This document shows, piece by piece, positions 21,605 through 32,900 of a stretch of DNA of 64,000 bases (within the stretch, counting starts at the first letter, position 1; each line of letters begins with the position of its first letter). A model generated the notes under the pieces. It had not been told where the DNA came from. It was given only the letters and a program-made list of their open reading frames with translations, and searched no databases. Where the stretch lies: NCBI GenBank assembly GCA_003508835.1, contig PUFA01000143.1, positions 4,427,501 to 4,491,500 on the forward strand, given 5' to 3'. The DNA comes from Eonycteris spelaea. Taxonomy: Eukaryota; Chordata; Mammalia; Chiroptera; Pteropodidae. The position numbers and the translations under genes are program-made.

Positions 21605-22427
21605 GTTTCAGGTGCCCACAACTAAAACCCGCTCCCCAGAGAAAGGGCACACCGGTGGAGCCAAGGAGGGGTTCTGAACAAGGTTTAACCATTGATCAAT
21701 GTAAGGAAACTGATCGGGATATCTCGGGTCTCCCATGACAACCTTCTAAACATTCCTCACCAAACCCTTGTCAAAAGAGCTCTCTGGAGGCCAGTTTACA
21801 TAAAAGACAGCCACTCAACTTTACACATGTCCTTAGTCTGCCTGGAGAAAACTTTATGTCATAGTCAGCTCCCTATACAAACCCTTCTTTGAAATGTCAC
21901 AGAGACACCCCAAGGGTGTCTTCTGTGAACTCAGGCTTCCCCCATCGCTTGCGCAGAAATACAAAACAGAAAACACAAAACAGAAAACACAAAACAGACA
22001 GTCAGATGAGAACAATTACTGAGGTGCAGGTGGACCCAGAGAAGTCCGTCACCTACAACCTAGACAGGACCAGAAACAATAAACAGAACCCGACAACAGG
22101 GCACAGGTGGCGGTGTCCCACGGCCTGGCCATGGTCCAGGAGATATGACTGCGTCCAGTCTCTCCACAGACCCCCAATGACTGGTCATCAGAACAGAAGG
22201 TACCTTTTATCCAGACGCCAAGGCCTTGGAGATTCCAGATTCCCGTTGGGACCAGGAATAAAGAGCGTGTCCTAAAAGTTGCATTCTTAACGATTGCATT
22301 AACACCGTCACAGCATTCAAGGGCCTTGGAACATCTCAGGTTGGCCACCCCCTTGAATCCGTAGCAGAGACAACAACTGCTTCGGAGGCAGGTCCAGTCT
22401 TAGATCTCAGGGCCACTCCCTCAGATA
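21605..22427 (-). other. provirus 5' leader and matrix-coding region, decayed
   Basis: Between gag and the primer-binding site. Contains a short tandem array of an ACAAAACAGAAAAC unit at about 21959-21998. Gag N-terminal reading frame could not be placed with confidence. Confidence 0.6.
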
Positions 22428-22442
22428 TCGCTGGGGCCTCCA
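22428..22442 (-). promoter_or_regulatory. provirus primer-binding site, tRNA-Thr type
   Basis: Minus strand TGGAGGCCCCAGCGA, two bases after the 5' LTR. This 15-mer is complementary to the 3' end plus CCA of mammalian tRNA-Thr(UGU). The more common gammaretroviral primers (Pro, Gly, Gln) do not fit. Confidence 0.8.
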
Positions 22443-22444
22443 AA

Positions 22445-22784
22445 TGTTGTAGCTGCCAGCCCCCAAAAGACACATGGACAACCAGAACTCAGTGAGTTAT
22501 AGGGAACACTATTCAGCCAGCTGGGTCTGTCAGGGGTACCCAGACCCCAAATTAAGCAGCCTCGAAATGTAAAGGTACAGGGTTTTTAAGCCCCAAATCC
22601 CATTCTTCATTCTGTCTAAACACAAAGGTCTATCCTTCTTCTATTCATTACTTGTCAATTCACAGGTCAGGTGCATAAGCGGGGATACAGAAGCAGAAAG
22701 CTTATTGTTAGAATGTTATGTTCCTATGGGTGACAGTGTATGTTCCCATGGACATAGCCAAGCAGTAATTTTCCAGCCAGCACA
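22445..22784 (-). mobile_element. provirus 5' LTR
   Basis: 340 bp with the same TGTTGTAG...CAGCACA ends as the 3' copy. Relative to that copy it lacks the 8-bp AACTCAGT duplicate and four bases that remove the AATAAA signal. Confidence 0.93.
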
Positions 22785-22788
22785 ATAC

Positions 22789-22942
22789 TGTCTCATGGGC
22801 AAGGCCTCTAATTCAAATTATTCTATGAGTTAAAGGGTTGGGGGCAAAACTTTCTCTTAAGCTTGTGGCTGAAGTTTCATTAGCTCAAAACAATCTACAT
22901 ACCACAGAAGGACATCTTGGGGTGACTCATTCTGGACCTCCA
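22789..22942 (-). mobile_element. older ERV, 3' LTR, remainder
   Basis: Matches 28297-28371 ('caatctacataccacag', 'catcttggggtgactcattc'), and continues the LTR broken at 18058. On the minus strand it begins TGGAGGTCCAG and is preceded by a purine-rich AAAGAAGGGAACTG that fits a polypurine tract (22943-22956). Confidence 0.87.
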
Positions 22943-24479
22943 CAGTTCCCTTCTTTGTTGCTTCCCTGGAAGTTTCACACTCCAGAAATTGGATTGGTAG
23001 ATTGTTCTATATTTCATTAAACCAGTCTCGGTCTTGAGAAAAGTTCAGTTCAATTAAACAGTTGTGTCTCATTTCAGGAGGTGGTGGGCTCCCAAAGTTA
23101 AGCCAATGGTGCAAAAAATCAAGTATTTTAGGTATTCAATAAGAGATATCTCTATGGAAACAAATAAAAAACAAAGGTTAATCATTGGAGCAGACCATAA
23201 TTTTGGTTTCTGAGTTCTAAAGGCGGCAGTTAAGATTTCTAGATGTCTGTCTTGAATCATCCTCACATGGAATGAAGGCAGGCAGTTACAGTCTGATAGA
23301 TTATCCTGGTCTGCAGTTTGAATGTCTCTGGTGATCTTTCTGCAACAGGAATGAAGATTGTTTATAGATGAACTGTTGTGTTGATTTCTCTGAAGTTTAT
23401 ATCGTTGTCCTACTTTAGCTTGCATGGTTTTGGTAAAAGGGCAGCTTTAGTTCTTAATGATTCTAAATCATTAGATAGGAAAATAAAAATTTTAGTTCTG
23501 AAAATTGCAGCTAAATATTTAAGAAGACTAGAAAAACACAGGACCTAGTCCAATTTATAGGTAGAAAAATTTTTTTAATCTCAAAGACAATGAATGGCAC
23601 TATATCTAATATCCACTAAGGTATATAATAGTTTTAAATGAATCAATTTTTAACTCTAAAGTGACCTTTATTTTTATCAAAGAAATACAAATTAAAACTC
23701 ATTTATTTGCAGAGTAAATCTAGTTTCAATAAACATGGCTTGATTAGTTTGATAAGTTCAGCAAGAATAGTAATTACCACACAGGCTCTTTTAAATCTGC
23801 TTTGCTGGAATTTTTCATAAGGAATCTTTAGATTAAACTTAAAAAAGGCCTCTCAAGGCCAGAAAAAAAAAGACAAGCCACATACTTTCCATCAGACTTT
23901 GCCTATAATACCTATAGATTTGGCAATAATTCCTCTCTTCTTGAGGTTCCCAACATGTTCCGAGTTTTTTTCTTTGCTTCTATGAGTAGGCAATCTTTGT
24001 TCCTTACCTGGAAAGACTACTGTGAATCATGTAAGAAAGGTACCAGGCTATTTTTTTTTCCATGGGGCTTTTATTGGCTTCCAAAGTCAATCTCAATTCC
24101 TTAGAGCTTTCTGATACTATGTATGTCTCTCTCAAATATGACATTCCAGCCAAAGCCTTGTAATGTAAAGAGCTTCTAATTGTGTCCTGCTAAAAAGAGA
24201 ACACATTCTTATTGAACTTATGCAAACAAACATATTGCCATGAAAATAAAACTACTCATTGATAGTTTCTGAATTCTGAAGGGATCAAGTAGAGAGAAAA
24301 ATATAGATGTTTCAAAACTGCTTATAGAGGTATAATTTACCAAATTGCTAAGTCACAGGTAGCTTAAGAAAAACAAGTTATCTTTTATCTGGAAAATTTT
24401 TTTTTAAAAAATCAGTAATCTCAAACAAAAATAGTCATAAAAATTATAATCATTTTCATCACTTCATTGGTTGTGTTGT

Positions 24480-24690
24480 TAAACTTTTTCTGTTTGAATC
24501 CAGATTTCCCATTAGTTCTTTTGACCTTGCCTGATAATTGAGGGTGATAAGGTCAATGATAATGCCAAGAAATTTACAAGGCTGTCTGTCCATCAAGGCT
24601 TATATAGTTTGCTCAGTGAAATGAGTGCCTTGATTACTAGAGATTTTGGAAGGTATACCCCAAGTGGGAAACTTTTTTAAAACAGTTTCT
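24480..24690 (-). pseudogene. pol: ERV integrase catalytic-core remnant
   Basis: On the minus strand one frame reads PSKISSNQGTHFTEQTI, then a TAA stop, then further integrase-like sequence. The SNQGTHF segment matches the integrase core around the second catalytic acidic residue, here N instead of D. An in-frame stop and loss of the acidic residue show it is dead. SDQGTHF-type cores are typical of class III ERVs. Confidence 0.72.
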
Positions 24691-25346
24691 TTGTCATTGT
24701 GGTAGGGGAAAACTTTAACTTATCCCCCAAAACATGCATGCAACAACAAGAACATATTGATAACCCATACTAAATGGCAGTTGAATAAAGTACAGCATAA
24801 ATATACTATGGTGGATGAAGGAATGCAAGAACTGAAAAAAACGCCAGGAACTGGGACCAAGTGGCCATCTTGGGTTTCCCATAGCTCCAACTTCATTTAA
24901 TTTACAATCATTGTTTACTCATCCCAATCTCTCTGATTCAGGGACAGGTGTTTGCCATGCCATAAGGACAATTAAGATAGCAAAGTTCTGGTAATAAGGG
25001 GTCATTGCAAAAACAGAATAGACTTCATATACATGTGCCACAATCTGATATTCAAGATTAGTCGTTTTAGTGTTTTTCTCATCTATGTCAGGACACCTTA
25101 AATTTTCAGCAATTTCCTATATATTTCTGGAACATTTATAACACACAAATACAACAAAAAGAAGGTTCGATGTTATTTTTTATTTGACAATACTTTCCAT
25201 GTAATTTCAACTCACCAAAATAAGCCTAAATAGTTCAATATGTCTCTGGCTTTTGTAAGGAGAGAAAACAAATTTTTTGAGGTGTTCCAAGAGCCTTTCT
25301 GGAATACCCAAGTCACTTTCAGGTCAAGACTCTATTTTTAATTTAA

Positions 25347-25386
25347 ATTTTGGGAAAATTTAAATTTAATTTAAATTTCCCAAAAT
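25347..25386. repeat. imperfect AT-rich inverted repeat
   Basis: ATTTTGGGAAAATTTAAATT pairs with AATTTAAATTTCCCAAAAT with one extra A, leaving almost no loop. Located in the decayed ERV interior; no known role. Confidence 0.7.
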
Positions 25387-26011
25387 ATATTAAGAAGTTT
25401 GGACATTTGACTAACTCGGATCACAAGTCATTATGAAGCCATATTTAATTATCCATTTAACCAAAGCGGCCATATAAGATTTTAAAGAAACATAAAAGTT
25501 TATATAATTGTTAGCAAAACTTAGTTATTATTGAGAAAACTTAGTGTTCCTAAGTAATCAAGGACCTGATTAAACAACATAAAACACAGAACATTATTTT
25601 GATAAAAAACAGAATCTTTGCTTTCTAGGCAGAAAACTTTTTCTTATCATCAGTCTCAGACAAATAGTCCTTTTAGCAGAGAGAGACAACCAAACTCTAA
25701 TTTTACATCACCATACTCTTGATATTTAAATTTATTTGATTAAAATTTCTTTTCTTAAAATTTATTTTCCATGAAACTTCTACAACTCTCCTTTTACATT
25801 TATATTTTTGCGCTGTTTTTTCTTTCTCATTCTGAAACAACCACCTTACTTTAGGACAAAATTAATTTCCTTTCCCTCAAAAATATCTCCACATCTCATA
25901 CCTTTTTCTTAAAGCCAAAACATATCTTATTTTTCTTGTATACACAGTTGTTTTCCTAACATTATTAATTTCCAAAGTTTTAATGACATATATTAGAATT
26001 CTTAACCTTAA

Positions 26012-26285
26012 AAATACCCAGGGGTGGCTCCATAGTGTAGTTGTTGGCACATCTGCTTTACATGCAGAAGGTTTTGAGTTCATGCCCCAGGTGGAACCAT
26101 GGACCATACCCCGGGTGCGCCATACCCTGGACGTGCCAGCCTGGGTGCGCCGGGCTAAGGCTGCATGCCGTGAACATGTGAGAGATGTTCCGCTTTCAGA
26201 GATCCAGTTTTTAAGGGGAAGCAGCAACATCCATGGGTCAGTGGGTGGAAGTAGGGGCAAGGAATTAAAGAGGGGGGGACACAAA
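26012..26285 (+). mobile_element. tRNA-Val-related SINE-like insertion
   Basis: Bases 26026-26099 align almost end to end with a mammalian tRNA-Val(UAC). They include the box A region CATAGTGTAGTTG, anticodon arm TCTGC-TTTACAT-GCAGA, a degenerate box B (GTTTTGAGTTCATGC) and the terminal TGGAACCA. A 186-bp unrelated GC-richer tail follows, ending in an A-rich segment. Flanking AACCTTAA at 26004-26011 and 26286-26293 fits a target-site duplication. Box B has lost the GGTTCGA core, so it is not a working tRNA gene. The composite (tRNA head plus tail plus direct repeats) argues for a SINE rather than a simple tRNA pseudogene. I do not know its family name. Confidence 0.75.
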
Positions 26286-28081
26286 AACCTTAATTTGTAG
26301 CAAAAAATAAGGAGTAAACAATTGTGAACTATCTGTTACACCAGTATTCTTTAGATTAATACATTTATGAACACATTTAATAATTTCCAGAAATATATTT
26401 CCTCACAGCGCAGTTTTGTTTTTTTGTTTTGTTTTGTTTTTAATGTGGCACAAGATGTGTTTACTAATGGACTCAAATATAATAAGCAAAAGTAGATAAA
26501 CTTATGTTCAGTAATTAATGTTTCATTTTTAAAATCTTATTTAGACATCATTCAGAGATTTAATGGATATCCATCATTTAATTTATCTAGCAAAACTTTG
26601 AAGTTTCAAGTTACCAAGAGATTTAGGAAACCATTTTAAACAATGTCATTATTGCTAAAGAATTCATCTAAAAAGAAGCATTTTTTTCCTACTTACATTT
26701 ATTTAATTTACTTGTTCTTAACAATTAAGGTTAGATTACTAATGAAAATTTCATCGTGCCAAGTTACTTTTCTTGCTGACAAATTTTGAATATGAACTTA
26801 TTTGACCAATAAATCCAGGTAGAACAAAAACATTATTTAATGCTGATTATTCTAAAGATATGCCTATTTAATAAAACCAAACTCAAACCAGCTTTAATAT
26901 CAAATATTTTTCCAGATCACATGATTCTGAAAGCACCTGAGCTTGTTTCTTTTTTTTTTTTCAATACATCAACAGTACCATCCATAGGTAGAAAATGCCA
27001 CATAACACACATGAAAATACAAACAGACATAAACAGAAACCTCCTAGCCTTCATTTTAAAATTACTGCCATAGGATGGATAAGACAATGTAAAGGAACAG
27101 TTGCATCCAGACTGTGTTTCTGGCAGAATAAATTATGATTATCTGTGTAGATGGCTAAAGCTTTTTCTTACTAATATTTGTGGAGAAAGTACTTAAGATT
27201 TGTATTTATCATTTATAAGGAAGCACTGAAACCATAGAAGCAGTTCGTGCTTTCAAAAACACTCTATCCCATTTTTCCCCTTTCATTCTTAGCAATAAAG
27301 ATAGGTGGGCTTGAACTGCTTCTAGAGCTGCATATCTGGTTTCACAAAGATTTATAAGATAACTGTTTCTCTCAAAATATGAGAACTTAAGTGACATCAT
27401 AGTTTTACCCACCTGTCTAACTACATAATCTGTAATTTGCTTCTTTCCCTCTGTACATATAGTTTTATTTTAGCTTAGGGAGAGGGCTCAAAAATCATAT
27501 CAGGCTCTGAAGTTAGTTTTCAATTTGGTAAAATTTCTGATGAAAGTTATTAAATTCTTTCAAATATTGTCAGGTTTCACCTAGGGCAAACAGTAAATAT
27601 TTCTGGCATTATTAAACAATTCCATGAACCCAGGAGGGTGTAGAATAGGCACAGAAAACTCCTTGAGAGCTTGCCATGGCCATATAGAGAGTAAAGTGTG
27701 CCTTGGCAAGTACATTATCTGGATGGTAGAGGCCAGAGGAAAAGTATTCTCACTAGTCATAAAGCTAAGCTCTCAGGACACACAACAAGATAAAAGGAGA
27801 GAAACCAGACAGAGACAAAGAAAAATAAAACCCATGAGTACTCATATCAAATAACCAAGAAATAGTTTCATAAATATTCTCCTGCTAATCTAAATTTAGA
27901 AGAGAGAAAAAAGATCACTCCTCTATTGCTTTCACTGGATCCTGCAGACAGAGATCTGGGGGTACGCTGTTGTCCTGGCCCATGTCAAATGTACCAGGAT
28001 CTGCTTATCTGCCATAGCTGATGGGGAGTGTGGGGTTCGTGGAGTTCCAGTCAGTGGGTTTATTCTGCTCACAGCTCCATC

Positions 28082-28371
28082 TGTGGGGAGGAGCAAACTT
28101 TCCTCTACCCTCAAGGTTCTTTTGGCTGGTCTAATAATCAGACACAAGATAGATTAGCAAGAGAAAATAACCAAATTTAATACATATGTATGTATGGGAA
28201 CCCTGCACATATAAGAAAGTCAGAGACTTCATGTGTGTGAGAGGTTCAGAGATAGAAATGGGGATTGAGGTATATAAGAAGTTTCTGGAGCCTGAGGCTG
28301 AAGTTGCTTATAGCTCAAAAAAATCTACATACCACAGAGGCACATCTTGGGGTGACTCATTCTGGACCCCA
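28082..28371 (-). mobile_element. older ERV, 5' LTR
   Basis: 290 bp, paired with 17684-18058 plus 22789-22942. Plus-strand ends are TGTGGGGA and GGACCCCA. An ATTAAA on the minus strand near 28176-28181 could be the polyadenylation signal. Shorter than the left copy, mainly because a central segment is missing. No convincing primer-binding site could be read next to it. Confidence 0.85.
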
Positions 28372-30867
28372 TTATGGGCATTAATTAAAGAAAATAAATG
28401 AGTTCCACAGTAAGCTAATCATTAACTATGTCATACTAATTGGAGCCAGAGGGCAGGAGAAGAAAGCAACCGGTGTCTGGGAATTCTCTGAAATCTTACT
28501 AAGACAATCATTTACAAAACAGAGTTAGAAGCAAGTCAGTTTTATGTAGTTGTTAGGGAGTGGGTGACCCTGACACATATCTAAATACTTTCTTCTGTGC
28601 TCAGGTTACCTTTGACTAGAAAAGCCACAACCAATTCTCAGGCCATCAGAAGGACAGAAGAACAGAAGGAAATGTAATGTCAGTACCTTGGTGGTACTGT
28701 TGGAGGATTATCAGATATGAAGCAGCATATTTCTTATCAGCATAATTAACTGCCAAACCACAGAATTTACAATGGAAGGAAACTAAAAATTATTTTGCCA
28801 GCTCCTTCTCTAGCCTAAGCTACCTGAGGCTGGAGTCATTACTATCTCTCTGTGTTTATACAGTTCTTATAAAGGGTGATAGAGTCTCTACTCTCCTCTG
28901 GATGGAAGTTAAGTGAAACCAATAGAATTAATGCATACTTTTCTTCATAATAAAGTAAGCCAGTTTCTTATTGAACACTTCTGAAGAAGAGAAGTGTTTT
29001 CTCTACCAATACACTAGTTTCTCTTTTCAGGAAGCTAAAAAATGATCAACATTAGAACTTCTTAAAAATACTGAACAAAATCTTAGTACTTCTATTCATT
29101 ATTTCTGTTTTTCTTTTTGGGTTAGTGAAAAACAAGCTTGTTTTCTCCTTAACTAATATGTTTATTGAGAATTTGTTGGACCATTTCAAAATTCTTTTGT
29201 CAGTAGGGCAGATTACTATTAGATTTTAAGAACAAATACTAATAAATCTATGGTGAGAAGGGATGATATCATGTGTGTTAAGATGACATTCAACCATTTC
29301 TTTAAGATTGGTGCCCTTCTAAAGTTGGCTCTGCTTCAACTGGAGAAGGTTATGAGGTAAATTGGTGTGGGTCGCCCAATATTAGAAAGGCATCAGCCTG
29401 GTGAAAATAATTGAATCTTGTCCAAACACTAGTGCAACCCCAGACATGGAAGTACTACTCATACGTTGAAGAAGGAAACACTCACTGCAAAATACAGTGT
29501 GGGCTAGTGGGAACAGCATCGAATCAGAAATCTGGGAGGCTGAAAATCGTGTCTCCACTTATATTTTTATCTGCCTGAAGCCAAGTGGTGATTAAAAGCC
29601 ATCTCAACTCTTTTTGTGAAAGAGTCAATGCTAGTGGCCCTGGCACAGAGTCCCAGAAAAGTCCTTTGTTTCCCAGGTAGTGCTCTGCCATCCTTGGCTT
29701 CTGCTTTGCTCAAGGGTGCTGAGATCTCAAAGGACTTTATGTCCAGTTCTGATTTATTTCAGTTTTTACTTTTATTTAACTCCACTAGTGTTGCTCATGC
29801 CCTCAGTCCAGGCAAGCCTCATAAATGGTAGCAGCTCAACTGTCTTAGTACATACCTTGGGTACAGGCATGCCTTGAGCCTGAGGGGCCTGTGGGCTCCT
29901 TCTGTTTCTTACCAGGGACTCTCTGGCTGGATCATCATTAGCTTATCAGTGAAATAATGACTTTCATGTGGTGAAGAACAGTAAAAAAGAGGCCATTAGA
30001 TTCCCTCTTTCAACTCCTTCTCCTTTTGTCCTCCCTCCTTTCCAGAAACAAAGAAAAACTAGACATAGCTGAAAGTCCAAATTAAAAAAAGATAGGAGCA
30101 GCATTTTGAGCTGATAACTGCACCTTCACAGGGGAATTCCAGACAGCTATAAAGTGGTGTTTGGGATGGTTTGATGAAAATGATCTGTGCTCCTGGCAGT
30201 GCTTATGAATTTTGTGATTTCCCTCCTTGTGGGAGCTCCCTACTTCTGTGGACACATCTGCAATGGTTGGCGCCCAGAGCTTGAAAAAAGCCTACCACTG
30301 AGATTTCTGAGAGACCCCTGGCCTGAACACTGAGGCTTCTCCAACCCCAATGGCTCTCAGCTACAAACCCATTTGAGCATTCATCAAGGATTTGGTGACT
30401 TCTGTCTGCCAGGAGAGTTGCCACAGAGCTTCCTCATATGGAAATATGGAAATTCAAGGTCTGAATTCTGTCTGCCTGGTGAAACTTCTGTTGAGACATT
30501 CATGGGCCCTCTACCCAATTTAAAAGGAGACCTAAAGTAAAATAAACCAGATTATGGCTAAGAATGAGTGTTCCTTACTTCCTCTTGCTGTCCAGTTTCT
30601 GATTTTAGGATGAAATGGGAGGAGTGTCCTCCTTTGAAAAATGCTTCTTGCCAAAAGGACTCAAAGCTGTTGCTAGAATTAGACTCAAGTGACAATGACC
30701 ACTTTAACACTGCCTTAACTGGGTGTCTAAACTAGATGAGGAAAAAATTATCTTGGCATTTAGTACTGTAGCAAACTTGCCTTTCTCATGAGAGCCAATT
30801 TGTTTATAAGTAGTCTAAGCCCAATGCTTTGCTTTCTTTTGGACCTTCTTCTAGCAGTTGAATACTT
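28372..30867. other. no recognisable gene
   Basis: About 2.5 kb of anonymous sequence. Open frames are below about 75 codons and lack splice or protein-family support. Confidence 0.5.
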
Positions 30868-31002
30868 GGCTCTAGAGCCAGACAGACATGACTTGGGATC
30901 CTGACGTGGTCCTTGTTTGGCACTGGATCACTTAATTTTGATAAAATGTTTAGCACAGCCCAAACACATGGCAAGTATTCAATATGTGTTAACGCTAGCC
31001 TA
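30868..31002 (-). repeat. MIR SINE, antisense orientation
   Basis: Reads 'ctctagagccagacagacatg' followed by 'ggcactggatcactta' and 'ggcaagtattcaatatgtgtt', a MIR with an internal deletion. Confidence 0.72.
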
Positions 31003-31222
31003 TTTTTGGAACCTGTACCTAAATCTACTTTGAAAAGTCTAAAAAATGATAAGAAAGTTTCAAGGTACAAATAAAAATTATAATTAGAATTTAGCAGAGT
31101 TATTTCTCATCATAAGAAAAATAAAGTTGCCCAATAAAAAGCTAGTTAGCCATAATCATAGTGAATAAACTCTTTTAGGAAAGTGATTTTTTCAGAAATT
31201 TTAAAGTTTTATATAGCAAAAT

Positions 31223-31561
31223 TTAAATTTGAATGCTTTTTCGGTGACAATTATTTTGAGATATACTATTTAATTTCCTGTCTTCTTGCACAAAGTTCCC
31301 AGGACATAATTCATCAGTTTCCTTCTGTCCTGGGTTGTCATTATTAACATTAATTTTATTGTATTGTGTTTCAGATGGTGATGGTGTGGAAGGCAGGGTT
31401 TGCTGTAAGCATGACTTGTCTTCCTGCTTTTCTATGGGATGCATGCCTCCCATTCTTCCCTGAGCTGCCAGGTCGGTGTGGGGTGAGGGACTCATAGCTA
31501 TGCCTTCAGACTCGCTCTCATTTTGAAAGATACCAATGTGCCCTGGATCTGCTGTCAAAAT
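31223..31561 (-). CDS. candidate protein-coding terminal exon, unknown gene
   Basis: On the minus strand a strong acceptor (pyrimidine-rich CCCCCTCTTCTGTGTGTTTCGCAG) is followed by a phase-0 open frame of 112 residues starting ILTADPGHIGIFQNESESEG and ending in TAA at 31223-31225. A second possible acceptor (CCTATCTCTGCAG) lies 44 bases upstream. The peptide is polar, rich in S, N, Q, E and P, with no membrane span, like a disordered C-terminal tail (for example of a receptor or signalling protein). Codon use looks protein-like and no repeat is recognised within it. I do not recognise the family. No canonical AATAAA was found close downstream on the minus strand. It could also be a decayed or chance frame. 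Confidence 0.5.
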   Translation of the reverse strand: MLTADPGHIGIFQNESESEGIAMSPSPHTDLAAQGRMGGMHPIEKQEDKSCLQQTLPSTPSPSETQYNKINVNNDNPGQKETDELCPGNFVQEDRKLNSISQNNCHRKSIQI

Positions 31562-32774
31562 CTGCGAAACACACAGAAGAGGGGGTGCTGTATGTGTCTG
31601 CAGAGATAGGAAACCTATTTAGATCTTCTGGAGGCCTTCTTTTTGGGCTTCAGGATATTGCAGACAATCGAAGGATGTTACATCTCAAGTGTCTGGGTCA
31701 CTGAGGTTTTAGTTTCTTCTCTTACATCATTGTTAAATTTGTATTTCCCAACTTTATTTTATTATTTATCTTTCTTCACAAATACTTAAAAGGGACTAAA
31801 TCATCACTAAATGATCTTTGTTCTTAGTGGAGCTTGGTGTCTTTGTTGATGGTGAGACCTGATTACCTTTAAGAAGGGTAAATGGGAAGGGAAGAAATAA
31901 AGTCAGGATTTTGTGTTTTTCTATATCCAAAATTTCAATTATCCATGACAGGAGTTCTAAAGTTAGGAAGAGCAATTACTCTGTCTCATCTACCCTACCA
32001 TTTGAATAAAGGGCAATATTCCCAAGAATTTCAGATGTTCCTCTGAATACACACTGAGGGGCAAAGACAGGATGAAACTGTATTGACCAATTCCTTGTCA
32101 GGGGCCATTCTCCTCCCCACATTTTTCAAACTCAAGGAATATTCAGAATAAAATTATAAGATAGCGCCAATACGTTGTACTTAAAATAGGATCATACATA
32201 ATCATTGTAGAGTTTCTGCATGTATTTAATTTTCTATCACTAGAATTGCCTAAATGATAACTTTTAATTAAACATTAAATTCTAAATGTTTGAAGCATAA
32301 GTAAACTCCTCATATTCAAATACAAATACAAATGAGAATCTTGGCAGGAAAATCAATTAATCTGTCTCTCTCACTCTTTCTCTCTCATCACCTCCACAAA
32401 GCATCAACATTCTTGTGCAGTTAGATAAATGTATAAGCCACAAGCTGAGTTGTTGGATTCTACCAGCAGTCCATAACTAGAAGAGTAACATACAGGATGT
32501 GTATATATATATATACTCTGTTTTCATTTTGCTTTCAAAAAACATGATACACAAGTTTGTTTTGCAAAGATTGACCAGAGACAAACTAAGTTTACCATCA
32601 GAGGCATCTGGAATGAGGGTCCAATGTGACTTAGAAGGAAGCTTGTTGCACATTAAGGGCTTGGAAACTCTCTCACTAGGTATGACTTTCTTTATAAAGT
32701 CTGCACTCAGCCCTAGCTTGCTTCATTGCGATATCTGACATTGCAAAATGCCATGGCATGAGAAGAATGGAAAG
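31562..32774. other. no recognisable gene (intronic if the exon is real)
   Basis: Anonymous AT-rich sequence with a short (TA)n run near 32501-32514. Confidence 0.5.
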
Positions 32775-32900
32775 ACTTTGTTTCATTCTCTGTAAACAGA
32801 TTAATAATACCAACCTCCCCAGGCTATGAGGATAAAATCTATTAATTAATACACATAACTCATTTAGACCCATATGTGTCACACAGTTGAACCTAATAAA
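32775..32900 (-). repeat. MIR SINE, antisense orientation
   Basis: 'ttcattctctgtaaacag', 'ataataccaacctccccagg', 'tgaggataaaatct' and 'gaacctaataaacatta' follow the MIR order in antisense. Confidence 0.7.

Larger units (their letters stand above)
18059..22784 (-). mobile_element. endogenous gammaretrovirus-like provirus, internally deleted
   Basis: A 4.7-kb provirus on the minus strand with two LTRs (22445-22784 and 18059-18406), a 4-bp ATAC duplication and a primer-binding site matching tRNA-Thr. Minus-strand order is leader, gag (matrix to capsid), RNase H, integrase, then a shortened env. The usual provirus is about 8 kb. Nucleocapsid, protease and reverse transcriptase are missing between capsid and RNase H, and most of the surface subunit is missing from env. 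Remaining frames are broken by shifts and stops, so the element cannot replicate. LTR-LTR divergence by eye is about 25 substitutions plus several indels in roughly 335 aligned bases. This suggests an insertion many millions of years old but younger than its host ERV. Confidence 0.94.
22943..28081 (-). mobile_element. older ERV interior, strongly decayed
   Basis: About 5.1 kb lying between the two related LTRs and read on the minus strand. The only clear protein signal is an integrase piece near 24480-24690. The rest is AT-rich with many stops. Several stretches match 54758-57030 (for example 'atattgccatgaaaa', 'tttctgaattctg', 'gtaattaatgtttca'), so the family is present at least twice in this window. 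A tRNA-related SINE interrupts it at 26012-26285. The integrase resembles class III (ERV-L/S) more than class I, but this is by eye. Confidence 0.75.

Noticed and set aside
21959..21998. Short direct repeats resembling an array
   Set aside because: Three near-identical ACAAAACAGAAAAC units without spacers inside a provirus leader; not CRISPR, and the genome is eukaryotic.
26026..26099. Functional tRNA-Val gene
   Set aside because: Box B has lost its GGTTCGA core, arm pairing is damaged, and a SINE-like tail with flanking repeats follows.
28040..28081. Primer-binding site of the older ERV
   Set aside because: Sequence next to the 5' LTR on the minus strand (GATGGAGCTGTGAGC) does not match a tRNA 3' end that I can identify.
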